DNA of 64,000 nucleotides from Semisulcospira habei (GCA_036245525.1 BTPG01000007.1:120876344-120940343); one strand, 5' to 3'; positions 9,681 to 22,779 are shown, counted from the first letter of the stretch. A program made the numbers and translations. Notes: a model not told the origin generated them from the sequence alone.

Positions 9681-10145
9681 ATTTCGCGTGCCAGCTTCGG
9701 TAGAGGGCTCGCAATCCATGTAGGTAAAAAAGACGGACTTGCAAGTGCTGTAGTGGTTCAGTCTAAATAAACTGGTCAATCAAAATGACACAGATGCAAT
9801 GTAAATGAATTGATCAGAGCTCAGGTTGTACTCCATTGTCCCCCATGACCCACCTTTAGGGACGTCCAGTATCGCTTTATTAGCGTAAACGGTGGACCCC
9901 TCGAATTAACCAGCCAACCAACCAGCCTGAATGGCATTGCAAATAGGCCGGTTGCGAGTTCCCAAGCAGTGCGAGAACGCTGGCTAGATTACGCGACTTT
10001 GAGCCGAGACAAGACTTGGCTAGCCATGAAATGTGGGCAGCTCGTCTGGCTGTTACGCTTAGCCGATACTGTTTTGCTGTGAATCACATACAACATGCGG
10101 GGAATTTAAGCTTGGATTGGTAAAGAACGGTCGACGATTGCTTCC
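9681..10145. other. Spacer, nothing recognised
   Basis: Unique-looking sequence with no convincing gene or repeat. Contains the phrase GGGACGTCCAGTATCGC, of no assignable meaning. Confidence 0.5.
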
Positions 10146-11015
10146 TGATCATACAGTTGTTTTGTTTGGTTTTTTTTTTTTTTTTTTTTTTTTGCTACTC
10201 CAAGTTTTTTTTTTTCTTTGTCGACCTCAGAGGTCTTCCTCTCACGCCGCTCATCCCCGTCAACCCCAGTGTGCTCACCCAGGCCCGCTGGTTGTTCCAG
10301 CCAGACTCCCGGTCCTGCCGCTATATATGTCAGGTAGTAGGGGACTCCCTCCGGAGGAAACTCCGCACTGCTGCCGAGTCACTTCGGTGATGTTCAGTGT
10401 ATTCCCCTACTTACGACATTGCCAGTCGCGGAGTCGACGAGTGGGAGCTCCCCCCAGAGGTAGTGAGTCAACCACTACGTCCTTCCACGCACAGCGGCAG
10501 GTCTGGCCGAAGACAACCGCGCACCTACGGCTCCTGGAGGACTGGGATGAGGTCACCATGAGATGGAGACTTGAGGGACCAGAAACCTGGAACAGCGTTT
10601 TTTTTTTTTTCATTTTGCATGATGATGATGATGATTATATGATGATGCCATGGTGGTCCATGTGGTTGGGGACTGCGTGACAGGGCTGCATTCCACGCTT
10701 CCTGTCATAAATATCCTGGTGTTAACCAGGCCCGGGAACTGCGGACACCTGCGGTGCCAGCCGTGTAATCATTCACAACTTGCGATGTGTCATAACCCGG
10801 GTAGTACCCCAAAAGTCGCACCCGTAAAGTGGGTGAGTCTCGGCTGCGTGGCATCAGGCTTCCCATTGGGTCCATAGCACACCCGTTCTGGGTAGGGGCC
10901 GACCCAGGTAGGAAAACTCCCTCTTGACTCGGCTGGGATTCGAACCCGGATCTCCCGGCCGCCAGTCCGACACGCTAACCACTGCGCTAAGGAGGCCGGT
11001 GATCATACAGTTGTT
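10146..11015 (-). mobile_element. tRNA-headed retroposon, about 840 bp
   Basis: Flanked by a perfect 16-bp duplication TGATCATACAGTTGTT (10146-10161 and 11000-11015). On the minus strand it starts with a tRNA-like head (10998 down to about 10921): CTCCTTAGCGCAGTGGTTAG resembles an A box and GGGTTCGAATCCC is a B box. It ends in a long A run (T run at about 10171-10193 on the plus strand). A second A run plus (ATC)n at about 10600-10635 may mark the true end of a shorter SINE inserted into, or joined to, another element. No coding region is recognisable. Boundaries are strong; the internal composition is not resolved. Confidence 0.8.
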
Positions 11016-11672
11016 ACAATACAACCTTTTTTTTTTCTTTCTTAAAATTTTGCGGAAATAATACTGAGATATACGATCTCGCAACACTAATGACAACTGC
11101 GTATGCGGCCGACGTTGCCGGTCACGGTGGCTTCGGAAAATGATCTGCCATGTCGTTTCAATAGCTAGTATAATTATTTAACGTTGTTATAATAACAGTA
11201 GGTGCATTTTATTTAGTAAACTCTGCTAAAATTGGGCGATTTCAGGGAAATAATTTGTTTATGTAAAGCTGTCCTGCTCGCACTGCCCATCAACCATAGT
11301 GACGCACTGTCTTGCCCACAGTCCACTGCGCTTTCTCGCCGCTCGCGCTAGAGAGCGGGCTAGTTTGGACTCGCGACCTCGGTATCACAAGGAGTATTTG
11401 TCGCTGACTAGCTGTAAACATGACAGTAGGCCTATGGATGACATTTATTTGATCGTGCCCATTTCAGCTGCATGTCGAATCTGTTTTTAAACTCCTTATA
11501 ACCGTCGAATGAAAATTAGCGAAAGTGTAACATCAACAATAATCCTAACCGACGTTACCTGTATCGTAGTTCAAATCTTATGTTTAATTTGGGGTCTGCG
11601 ATGTCTGTTCCGCATGCATTTCTCTTAAAACCTGGAGTAAATCCCTCGGTTTATGTAAGACAGACTAGACGA
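11016..11672. other. Spacer, nothing recognised
   Basis: No coding signature, tRNA-like box or inverted repeat that I can support. Confidence 0.5.
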
Positions 11673-11739
11673 GCAAGAGGTATAGATTCTCATGAGCCCC
11701 TGCATTCGCAGGGGCTCATGAGAATCTATGCCTCTTGCA
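11673..11739. repeat. Pal-B hairpin core
   Basis: GCAAGAGGTATAGATTCTCA... with matching GAGAATCTATGCCTCTTGC. Both arms share the ATTCTC/GAGAAT variant, a subfamily mark seen again at 32949, 45398 and 47117. Confidence 0.85.
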
Positions 11740-12037
11740 GATGTTTTTGCGTGCCTGAGGGCCCAGTGTGATTACTGAAAATGAAAAGACACAAGAAAAT
11801 TGCATGTTTGGCGCCTCAGAGTCTATACACTATAACCATTGACATGAGCAAATTGCACATAATGTGCATCGTTATGAGCAGGGTAACGGCGTGTATATAC
11901 ATATATACGCAATTCACATTTGTTGGGCAACATTATGGCAAAACACATTAATAGAAAAGCTTTTTTTTTTACACTTTCATTTGCAAACCAAAGTAATGAC
12001 ACGTAGAGTTCGTCACATAAGAGACGTTGACAAGCTA

Positions 12038-12112
12038 CAGGGGCGGATCTTTTTTTTGGGGGGGTGATCCTAGGGGTTCCGGAACCCCCCCCCCCCCTCC
12101 AGATTTAGCCCT
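12038..12112. repeat. hAT-like terminus next to T/G and C tracts (possible)
   Basis: CAGGGGCGGATC at 12038-12049 resembles the terminal inverted repeat of some hAT transposons and recurs inverted as GATCCGCCCCTG at 57174-57185. It runs into a T-to-G tract and then a C run. No partner end is visible nearby, so this is at most one end of an element. Confidence 0.35.
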
Positions 12113-12234
12113 GGGCAGCGGAGGGCTTGAAATAAAGATGAACTGATTAACTAGGCATATTTTCTTCCAAACCCAAACACCTGGAACATTATTAAACACA
12201 ATCAATCAAGCGTGCTATCAAATTCATTTATGAT

Positions 12235-12448
12235 TTAACTCATTCAGCCCGAGGGGCGTATTTCCCAAATTTTAGAGGCGTCATCTCATGACTATGCACC
12301 AGTTGCAGGAGATGGATCGACCATGATAATTCAAGAGCAGTGCCAGATTAGCATTGCGCCGACAGGCGCCAAGCTCATCTGGCACTACCCTTGAATTATC
12401 ATGGTCGACCCATCCCTTGCTGTAGTGCGCCAGGTCTGAATGGGTTAA
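12235..12448. mobile_element. Pal-C element, 214 bp
   Basis: TTAACTCATTCAGCCCGA to GGTCTGAATGGGTTAA, with both TTAA ends intact and the central GGCGCCAAGCT palindrome. Differs from other copies by a few scattered substitutions. Confidence 0.9.
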
Positions 12449-12499
12449 TCAGTGTTTAGGTCGTACGAACAGCGTGAGAAATAGCTCAGTGGCGTGGGA

Positions 12500-12638
12500 A
12501 CCGAAAGTTGGGGGTGGGGTGGGGGGTGGGGGGGGTGGTGAGGGGAGGAGGAGGACGTGCTGTGTTTACGTATGTATGGAGAAAGATTTGGTTTAGTTTG
12601 GCAAAATATAATTCTGGATGCACAAAATACAGATTAAA

Positions 12639-12671
<33 letters not shown>

Positions 12672-12768
12672 AAAAAACAGGTTGAAAGACTGTTGTCACT
12701 CCATCGCCACAACCCCCCGCTCCTTCACCCCCCCCCCAAACCCCCCCCCCTCCCACCTCCGCGTTGGA
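12500..12768. repeat. Low-complexity cluster
   Basis: GGGGT-rich run (12509-12555), (CAA)n at about 12642-12670 and C-rich runs at 12712-12760. The predicted short proteins here are composition artefacts. Confidence 0.85.
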
Positions 12769-12838
12769 TTTTTTTTCTTCTTCTCGAAAGCCGTCACACT
12801 TAGAACTTGGCTCTCAAAATGAAATCTGTGGTCCTTTT
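12769..12838 (-). mobile_element. 5'-truncated copy of the 0.4-5.2 kb LINE family
   Basis: Reverse complement of this stretch reads GACCACAGATTTCATTTTGA, then GAGCCAAGTTCTAAGTGTGAC and GGCTTTCGAGAAGAAG, which matches the last 70 bp of the LINE ending at 5229, including the start of its (AAG)n tail. So a second insertion of that family, retaining only its 3' end, lies on the minus strand. Confidence 0.75.
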
Positions 12839-12935
12839 TTTAATTTCTAGTGGGCTGAATGGCGCGGTTTGGTTTGTCGCCCTCACCCCAACCCTCTCCC
12901 TCCTCGCGCCCCTATTTGATATTTTCTTGAATTCT

Positions 12936-14951
<2,016 letters not shown>

Positions 14952-14954
14952 AAA

Positions 14955-15113
14955 AACAGAGATGCCGCAGCTCAGAACCCTGGCCATACCTTCCCCTGCA
15001 GCCACTGCGGGTCGAACCTGCCTGTCTCGGATTGGCCTCCGCAGCCACGAACAAGCCTGCAGACATCGTGGGCAACTCCTATAAAATCTTCGTTCGCGAA
15101 GTCAAGCCAAGAG
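14955..15113 (+). mobile_element. LINE 3' end, same family as 8451-8564
   Basis: Reads [18 protein letters not shown], then (after a one-base insertion in GGG) [20 protein letters not shown] and a stop, followed by the same 3' sequence ending AAGCCAAGAGA. About 40 bp longer at the 5' side than the 8.4-kb copy. No target duplication is evident. Confidence 0.7.
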
Positions 15114-15215
15114 ATCCAAAATGTCCATGGTTTACAATGGTTGCATTTGACCAATTTTTGCATTGCAGCACTGAATTGGCTACACTCAGCACTTTCTGCA
15201 CACACCCAGCGCCAG

Positions 15216-18200
15216 ATGGCAGCAGGATGTCCAAACCCCTCGGGATCTATGGAAGTGGACAAGCACGCCCCTTCCTGGCACATGACCAAGGCCCATGGCA
15301 AAATTAGTCAGCTGCAGCATGATGGCCCAGCGTCGTCTGCCGCAGAGGGTGCGTCTGGTAGGAGGGTGCATAGACGGCAGGGGAATGCCCCCAATTACAA
15401 ACTGGTAAGTGATTCTATGATCTTCTTCATTTTATTGGCTCGCGTGCGAAGCAAAAGTGAGTTTATGTTCTGGGCCACTGGTCGTCCGTCCGTCCGCGTC
15501 CATGGTAAACGTTAACAGTGGCATTTTCTTGGAGACTATTCAAGCCACATTCTTCAAGCTTGGCCCAAGGATACTTTGTGGCAAGACCTTTGTAAACATA
15601 CCAATTTGAGTGACCTCTCTCAAAGGGTCACGCGGGGTTGACAGATGTGTGTGAAAACTGCTTACATTTTCAGAAAACATGGATTTTGCTGCTGTGAAAG
15701 CCATCCCTCATCACCAAGGTCACACATATGTAAATCGGTCGTACACGGGATTACTCTTTATATTCTTGTGCAAGGCCCCTTAAACCAAAATAGGGCTGCT
15801 TTTGTACTAATGCAGCTTTCTTTTTTTCTTTCCTTTTCCAGTTGGCAAATGGAGCCTGGGATGGGCCTGAGATTGAGAGTGCAAACGCATCACAATACAA
15901 GGACAGTGATGACGAGGAGTTTGTTCCTGGCTCGAGCTCACAGGATTCAGACGGTGTGTCGCCATCAATCTCTGGGGTCTCTGACACAGACAGTATTGTA
16001 TTGAATATGTTAAATATGTTAGATTTCAAAGTGGCTGGTTCAGGGTGGGCAGGTGTCAGTGAAGCAAGTACCAGCAAGGTGCAGTGTGTGTTAGGGGATG
16101 AATTAGGGGGTGGCAATGACAATGTGGATAGGCAGAAGGATCATGATGTTCAGGGTGGGGAAAGAGTGCTTACCGAAGAAACGGGTGTGCACGTGTCACA
16201 GAGAGGGAAAGGAAAGTACAAATGGGACAAGAAACATGCATGCAAATTTTGTGGCAAGCTTGTTTTGAAAATGAGCACGCACTTACAAGATGTCAATGCA
16301 GATGAGGCAGACGTTGCTAAAATTTTGAAGATAAAAAAAAGGGACTAAGCAGAGACGTCAAGCATGGATCAGAATACAAGATGAGGGTGATTACATGCAT
16401 AATGTTGCCGTTCTTGAAAAGAAATCAGGATGTTTGATTCCTTAGTATCGCACCAAAACTAGTAAGGTAGACGATCTTCTCGCCTGTAGCCATTGCAAAG
16501 GGCTCTATCAAAAAAAGCTGATCTCTGTACACTTAAAACGTTGCTGTCAGAAACAAGGAGGGTTTCAGTTCGCTAAGAGAGGTGAGGCTGCTCAAAGTGG
16601 GAGGCTAATGCTTCCAATACCTTTAGACGTTGACTTTTCCTTCTATCATAAGGTTTTAGCCAGACAGAGAGATGATGAGATAAGCCGTCTCATCAGAACT
16701 GACCCATTGCTTCTGGAGTATGGAAAGAGATTATTTGACCACAGGGACATTGAAGAACACATGGCTGGGCAAATCAGCTCCAGGATGCGGGAGTTAGGGA
16801 GACTATTAAAGATTCTTAGAGTGAGGTCAGAAATGAAAATCGCAAGTTTAAATGCTGTGATCAACTCAGCTAGCTTTGATCATGTTGTACTGGCTGTAAA
16901 AGAGCTAGCAGAATTTGATGAGGACACACATCAGTTCAAAAAAAGGCAATCTCGCAATGTGCATAGGCCATGCTTTGAAAAAATGTTCACAGATCAAACA
17001 GTCGCTGGCATCCAAACAGCTTGGGCATGGTTCAGATGACAGGTGGCGACAGGAGCTATCTGAGGTGCAGCGGTTTGATTCTGTCTTCACTGGGGACTGG
17101 TACGATTGTGTGTCAGCTACAGCAACCCAGTTGGTCAGAAAAATGACCATGAACAAACCCAAGCTGATCCCATCATGTGAAGATGTGAGGAAGGTCCAAC
17201 AGCTTCTTGAGACAAGGATGGTTCGGAAGATTATCCGACAGTGGTTAAAGCAACTCTTTGTGCTGTATCACTTTTCAACCGAAAACGAGGGGGAGAAGTT
17301 CAGAGAATGAAGGTATCAGACTTCCAGAATGCTAAGATTGGATCGGTCACTAATCAAGATATCTTGAAAGGTCTCACAGAGGTTTAGAAGAAAATGGTGA
17401 ATCATTTTCAGCGAGTGGAAATCAGGGGCAAGTTTAATAGGAGTGTTCCCATTTTGCTGACGAAGAAGATGATGACAACTGTGGACAGAATCCTTCAAAT
17501 GAGGCAATCAGTGCCAGCTCTCGCTGGTTCCCAGTACATCTTTGCCACACCTTCTGGTCAGAGGCCTTACAGAGGCCATGATGTTCTGAAGGAACATACG
17601 CTACAAGCGCAAGTGTCAAACCCAGCCATGTTCACATTTACTCAGATACGGAAGCAGGTTGCAACTTTGGCCCAGTCCATGGCCATCTCAGAGTTAGACC
17701 AGGATCAGCTGGCAGACTTCCTTGGTCATGATATTCGGATACATCGCCATATCTACCGCCAACCTCAAGACGTCCTTCAAAAGGCAAAAGTGGCAAAGAT
17801 TCTTCTGTCAGTTAACAATGGGATGACAGATTTTGAGAGTAGCATTAGAGCTGAACTGGGCGATGATGAAGAGATTGACTTTGACAATGAAAACACATCA
17901 GAAACTCGCAGAGAGGTCTCTGGGGAAACAGCACCTGTGAATGAAGTAAATAGCAAGTCAACAACACAGGAATCAATGAGCATGCCTGAGAAAAGATGTC
18001 CAGAGCCTGATGACAAACTAGATAGTTTTAATGATGACAGTTCTGCATCAGCTCCTGTTCGAAAGAAAGCTAGATTTACAAGAAACCATGGGGGAAAGCT
18101 GAAGAGAAAGCTGTTGAAACTCGTTTCAAGACACACCTCATTGTGAACAAACTTCCTGGAAAGGCCGAGATACAGCAGGCAATTGCAGAAGAGCCTGCAC

Positions 18201-18271
18201 TTAGACATAGGCGCTGGACAAATATTAAGGATTACATCCGCAACAGACTGAAAAAGTTACAAAACAAATGA
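15216..18271 (+). pseudogene. Crypton-like tyrosine recombinase gene, decayed
   Basis: Multi-exon coding remnant. Exon 1 (15216-15404) ends at CTG|GTAAGT; an intron of 437 bp ends in a pyrimidine-rich TTTCCTTTTCCAG at 15841; both junctions are phase 0, so the frame continues as LANGAWDGPE. An acidic N-terminal region is followed by two Cys/His finger-like motifs: CKFCGKLVLKMSTHL (about 16250) and CSHCKGLYQKKLISVHLKRC (about 16490-16550). The recombinase core follows: Arg in FNRKRGGEVQRM (about 17275), then FTFTQIRKQVATLAQ (about 17640), and FLGHDIRIHRHIYRQP (about 17728) with the candidate Tyr nucleophile. The order Arg, then Lys/Arg region, then LGH and Tyr is that of tyrosine recombinases; animal Cryptons are the best-known eukaryotic DNA elements of this kind. 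Frameshifts lie near 16330 (A run), 16940, 17240 and 18090; stops at 16443-16445 and in EV*KKMV near 17385. Strand-joining activity is not expected from this copy. Confidence 0.72.
15405..15841 (+). other. Predicted intron of the recombinase pseudogene
   Basis: Consensus donor GTAAGT at 15405 and acceptor TTTTCCAG ending at 15841. The flanking exons join in frame. An intron argues that the gene moved as DNA and not as processed mRNA. Splicing itself is inferred. Confidence 0.65.
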
Positions 18272-18305
18272 ATTGAGATTCTCCGACACTCGCATCATTT
18301 TCGTT

Positions 18306-19181
18306 TTCATACAGATTTATTACAAGAGTGTTCATTATTATTGGTTTGGTTTCAGCATGTATAGCTTGTTTTTATCTGATGGACACCTGGATCATTTTGT
18401 ATACTGTATAACTGTAAAAGGAAACAGCCGGCTGGGGACGAAAGACAATAATAAGATAAGAAAACCAGTGTTATTATGGGGTTGGTCTACCTGGATCATT
18501 TTGTATACTGTATAACATTTAAAACTTTGAAAATGGAACCGCAAATGGAACAACGGTTGGGGACGAGAGACAATAATAAGGGGCAAGAAAACCATTGTCA
18601 ACATAAAGATTTATTACAAGAGTGCTACTATGGGGTTGGTCCGCCTGCATCATTTTGTATACTGTATATAACATGTAAAACTTTGAAAATGGAACTGCTG
18701 ATGGAACAACGGTTGGGGACGAGAGACAATAAAAAGGAGTAAGAAAACCATTGTCAACATAAAGATTTATTACAAGAGTGCTACTATGGGGTTGGTCCGC
18801 CTGCATCATTTTGTATACTGTATATAACATGTAAAACTTTGAAAATGGAACTGCTGATGGAACAACGGTTGGGGACGAGAGACAATAATATTAATAAGGG
18901 GTAAGAAAACCATTGTCAACATAAAGATTTATTACAAGAGTGCTACTATGGGGTTGGTCCGCCTGCATCATTTTTGTATACTGTATAACATTTAAAACTC
19001 TGCAAATGAAACGGCGGTTGGGGACGAAAGACAATAATAAGATAAAAAGAAACAAACATTGTCAACATAAAGACTTATTACAAGAACGTTATTATTCGGT
19101 TGTTTTCAGTGTGTATAGCTCTGTTTTTATTTGATGTACACCTGGATCATTTTGTATGCTGTGTAACATTAACCTTACTTT
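18306..19181 (+). repeat. Tandem array, unit about 155 bp
   Basis: The phrase ATCATTTTGTATACTG recurs at 18391, 18495, 18649, 18805, 18966 and (changed) 19146, giving units of 104 to 180 bp. Each unit also holds GGGGACGAGAGACAATAAT, AAAACCATTGTCAACATAAA and GATTTATTACAAGAGTGCTA. It starts about 35 bp after the recombinase remnant ends. The array resumes at about 20028-20160 after nested insertions. Confidence 0.9.
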
Positions 19182-19253
19182 GCAACTAAACAGGAGGCCC
19201 TTTGTTCCACAAGGAATCCAAGGAATTAAGCAAGTAAGCAAGCAACTAAACAG
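19182..19253 (+). mobile_element. Ultra-short retroposon, 48 bp
   Basis: GCAACTAAACAG occurs perfectly at 19182-19193 and 19242-19253. Between them sit 48 bp with a small hairpin (CCTTTGTTCCACAAGG) and a tail AAGCAAGTAAGCAA of the simple-repeat type found at LINE/SINE 3' ends. Read as an extreme 5' truncation. Confidence 0.65.
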
Positions 19254-20027
19254 TGGCCCCCACCCAGGTCTGCCCTGGGGGACTTGGGTGGGGTCAACTA
19301 CTTTTTTGTTCATAGGGTCACCCTGGTCAGCCCCAAAGGGTGGGTTTTCCTCTCAATTCTGGGGCATGTGTTTCTGTCTACCCTTGGTCAATTAACTTGT
19401 ATTTTCCTTTTTTAAGATCTCCCTACTGTCTGCGCTGCCTGTATCTCTTGAAAAGAAGTACCCAACGGAGAAAGAAACACTCTTAGAAAAGACGGTTACA
19501 ACACAATTTATTAATATTTCGGGTAAATCCGCTTTGTCAAAACAGACAAACAAACAGAGAGATCAGTCGCTACTTATCTTCATTCACAGAAGGAATGGGG
19601 CACATTCCTTCTGTGAACAAAGTTAAGTAGCGACTGATCTCTCTGTTTGTTTGTTTGTCTGTTTTGAGAAGGCGGATTTACCCGAAATCTTAATAAATTG
19701 TGTTGTAACCGTCTTTTCTAAGCGTGTTTCTTTCTCCGTTGGGCACTTCTTTGCATTTTACATGATTGGCAGTCACCTTTTGGGTCTGAATAATTTTTTT
19801 TTTTTTTTTTTTGGGGGGGGGGGAGGGGGGAGAGGGGGAGGGTGGTGGGGTGTATCTCTCTTGATTTTGGATGTGTGTTGCTAAATTATCTTAGGTTTAT
19901 TTAGCACATTAGACTGGCTGGCGACATACATTCAATATTCTGTTCATTATTTTATTTTATTTTTTTCCCCTTCATTATCAGTGCTCGCACGTCCTGAAAA
20001 CGTCCGGACGTTCAGCAATGTACAACC
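19254..20027 (+). mobile_element. Retroposon related to the insert at 1786-2117, itself interrupted
   Basis: Two pieces, 19254-19441 and 19865-20027, match the insert in the LINE and together end in AGCAATGTACAA. The middle is occupied by a foldback element. This copy extends about 57 bp further left (CCCCCACCCAGGTCTGCCC) than the other. It interrupts the tandem array, which continues at 20028. Non-coding. Confidence 0.7.
19442..19864. mobile_element. Foldback retroposon, full copy with T/G tail
   Basis: Inserted between TATCTCTTGA (19442-19451) and TATCTCTCTTGA (19853-19864); the uninterrupted relative at 1919-1937 confirms the join. Left arm AAGTACCCAACGGAGAAAG to about 19600 and right arm from about 19610 to CTTTCTCCGTTGGGCACTT at 19747 are near-complementary over about 140 bp. 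After the right arm come a 3' segment (CAGTCACCTTTTGGGTCTG) and a T-to-G tract. Two relatives occur at 48827 and 60539. Confidence 0.8.
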
Positions 20028-20160
20028 AATCGGGACGAAAGACAATAATAAGATAAGAAAACCATTGTCAACATGATAAAGATTTATTACAAGAGTGTTA
20101 TTATTTCAATGCGTATAGCTTGTTTTTATATGATGTAAGCCTGGATCATTTTGGAAATGT
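20028..20160 (+). repeat. Continuation of the 155-bp tandem array
   Basis: GGGACGAAAGACAATAATAA, AAAACCATTGTCAACATG and GATTTATTACAAGAGTG, then ATCATTTTGG at 20145, in the same order as in the array upstream. It fits onto the unit broken at 19181. Confidence 0.8.
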
Positions 20161-20232
20161 CTGTAACTTTTTTTTTTGTTACCATAAAGTACACTTTGCA
20201 TACTGTGCATTGTTTCTACAGTCACAGGAAGC

Positions 20233-20974
20233 ATAAACCTTAGCTGAGTTGTTATACCTCGCCCTCTACCTAGGTTAAACGCACCAGCGGTGCCATTGTT
20301 GCTATTTTCGCACCAGACCGGTTGCTCGGACCGGTCATGTGCACCAGAACTGTGCGCGCAGGTTGGCTTCTGCACTTGTAGCGTGGTCTCGTACGTTCGC
20401 GCAGAAGATTGTGATCGCAGTCTAAAAAAAAAGAAGGTTCGTTTGCGGTTTTAACTTGTAGCCGCGCCTTTTATCTCCCCGAACACGCCAGTTTTGTGTT
20501 GAGATGGCGGAGGCTTGAGTCATGCCCAACACCACTGAATCAAGTCTATTGTACATGTAGTGCGCTCATTTCTCGAACTTCAACTTTGACGGTGCTTTCT
20601 GCCGCAAACGACGCAGATATCGCAAAAATCACCTCCATTGAGGATTTAAAAAAGCTATTTTTCAAATCTGCCAAATCGCGTAATGTTTCGTGGTGCTAGC
20701 ATAAGGATGGATGCATTATTGCTGGATTGCATATATGGGAAAGGGTTTATTCTTTATTCATGTTATTTTGCAGCAATCAAACGAAGCTCACGTGATTCTT
20801 TCTCCTAGGTTGCCCATTACAGGTGCAGAAAGCACACGCTCTAAACCGATCGGGTGCACCAGACCAGTCCGAGCGACCGGTCTGGTGCCAATATAGCAAC
20901 ATTGGCACCGCTGGTGCATTTAACCTAGGCACTGGACGAGGTATACCAACTCGGCTAAACTTTATTGTCGCGCT
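20233..20974. mobile_element. Non-autonomous DNA element with about 145-bp inverted ends
   Basis: The left end (20233-20388) and right end (about 20818-20974) are reverse complements with scattered differences; shared blocks include CTAGGTTAAACGCACCAGCG, GCACCAGACCGGT and a terminal AAACCTTAGCTGAGTTG/CAACTCGGCTAAACTTT pair. The ~430-bp interior has no open frame of note. No clear target duplication, so superfamily is unknown. Confidence 0.65.
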
Positions 20975-21261
20975 TGCTAGAACTCAGTATTATATTTCTC
21001 TCTCCATTTTATGAATAGAGGCACATAAGTCGCGGAAACCCTTTACGTGCCGAACTTGGGCAAGAACTAGTTTTCCTCATCACAAAGTTGGCAGAAAAAG
21101 GTTTGACTGCTCTTGATTGTTTGATTTGAAGTGTTTACAAACAATTACTGTGTTTTTATATGCATGCACCTTTGATGTGATTAATAAAGGCTGAAGTTTC
21201 AAGTGATTGATTTCCTATGTTGTCAGTTCATTAATTAATGTCAGTGTTCTGTTTTGTCATT

Positions 21262-21475
21262 TTAACTCATTCTACCCCAAGACCGGAATCCCCAAATGTT
21301 GAAGTCGTCTTCTGAAAACTGCGTTGCAGGGCAGGACACAGATCCACCACGATAGTTCAAGGGTGATGCCAGAATAGCTTGGCGGCCATAGGCGCCAAGC
21401 TATTCTGGCATCAGCCTTGAACTATCATGGTCGATCTTTATTTTGCTCTGGTGTGTCTGGAGTAGAATAAGTTAA
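21262..21475. mobile_element. Pal-C variant (CTACCCC type), 214 bp
   Basis: TTAACTCATTCTACCCCAAG to GAGTAGAATAAGTTAA, with central TAGCTTGGCGGCCATAGGCG palindrome. A distinct subfamily: the outer arms read CTACCCC rather than CAGCCC, but length and core match Pal-C. Confidence 0.88.
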
Positions 21476-21529
21476 GTGTTAGTTTCCTCGTCTGGGTCTT
21501 TTTCTATCTTTCATATTTTTCCACACTTT

Positions 21530-21759
21530 TTAACCTGCATCATACTGAGGCTAAAAGCTTCAAATTTGTACACTGCCATATATGCAAGCTACATTACAGA
21601 ACTTACAGATGAGGACATAGACCAATGGCATTATTAGTTCAAGGGTGGTGCCACAATAGCTTGGCGCCTAGAGGCGCCAAGCTATTCTGGCACTACCCTT
21701 TGGATTATTTTAGTCACACTTGTTGCACACACTGGTGTATTCCGAATGATAAGGGTTAA
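21530..21759. mobile_element. Pal-C divergent copy
   Basis: Bounded by TTAACCTGCATCATACTG and GATAAGGGTTAA, with a strong core palindrome at about 21637-21700 (AAGGGTGGTGCCACAATAGC and its complement). The outer arms are worn. Confidence 0.65.
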
Positions 21760-22725
21760 TATTCAAAATGCTCTGTTGCTGTTTGTCTCAAACTGCAGAG
21801 TACATTTTTTTAAAAAGTCGTTTAATTTCCAGAATTCTCACATAAATGCCATGATAAACTGTTTTGCTTCAGAAGGACAAAACGTAGCAATGTTTAAAAG
21901 ATTTCCTCTGTAAAAATCATAATCAAAAGGTTACAGGCCAGTGTTCATTCAATTTTGCACCATACAATGTTAAAAATGTTAATGCATACATAAACATTAA
22001 GTTGAAAAAAAAAATGAATGTGAAAAAAAAGTATTCCATGCACTTGACCTTATTACAGACGCCTAATGTTGTGAAACACCCATTTTGACTGTAATGCCAG
22101 TTTTTGTGTGAGAGACACCCACTTTATTGGTAGAAACCCATTTTTTCTGCATCTAGTGGCTCTGTTTCTAGAAAATGTCTATTTTATTTTAAGTTATAGA
22201 GCTTAGTTATAAGGTGAGTTCTAAACATTCGCATCAATTTCAGAGCCCTCGAATAAATAGAAATATGGGAACCCATTTTCACATGAAATGGTAGGTAACC
22301 CACTGTGAGGCTTTTGTGCGTATGTGTGTGTGTGTGTGTTTGTAGGTTGGTACACTTACTTTTTTTCTTTTTTTTTAGAGTAGCAACGGCAAGTATGAAA
22401 AATGACATATATATATATTAATTACTCCACCAGTTGAGAAAGTTTCATTTCATTTTATTAGATTTTTCTCTCTCCTCTTTTCCGCAATGAAAAATCTTCC
22501 TACTTTAGTGTAGCTGTTCCTTTTCCCCGATAACGCACCCCTAGGACCGCCACTCGTGGCATGGACCCAAACTAACCAACTCACCAAGAAGAATGCAGAG
22601 GAAAGTGTCATGTGGTAAGGTAAACACTAGGGGCAACTGGACTTATTCCTCAGTCAGAAACAGGTCAAAGATGTGACACAATACGCAGATCATTTATTCA
22701 GACTGTTCCTGATATACCTGCCGGA
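21760..22725. other. Spacer with small (TG)n and T runs
   Basis: AT-rich. A short (TG)n at about 22322-22340 and T-rich run at 22360-22377 are the only features. A possible degraded coding scrap around 22560-22720 was not assignable. Confidence 0.5.
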
Positions 22726-22779
22726 CACACAGATTCTCATGAGCATCCGCAGGCGCTCATAAGAATCTATGCCTCTTGG
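22726..22779. repeat. Pal-B hairpin, shortened
   Basis: ACACAGATTCTCATGAGC and GCTCATAAGAATCTATGCCT around a reduced centre (ATCCGCAGGC). Confidence 0.7.

Noticed and set aside
16250..16300. Host C2H2 zinc-finger gene
   Set aside because: The finger-like motif continues in frame-corrected reading into a second finger and a tyrosine recombinase core, so it belongs to the mobile-element gene.
22560..22725. Possible LTR-retrotransposon gag scrap
   Set aside because: A few suggestive residues in one frame, but stops interrupt it and no LTR, primer-binding site or pol motif is nearby.
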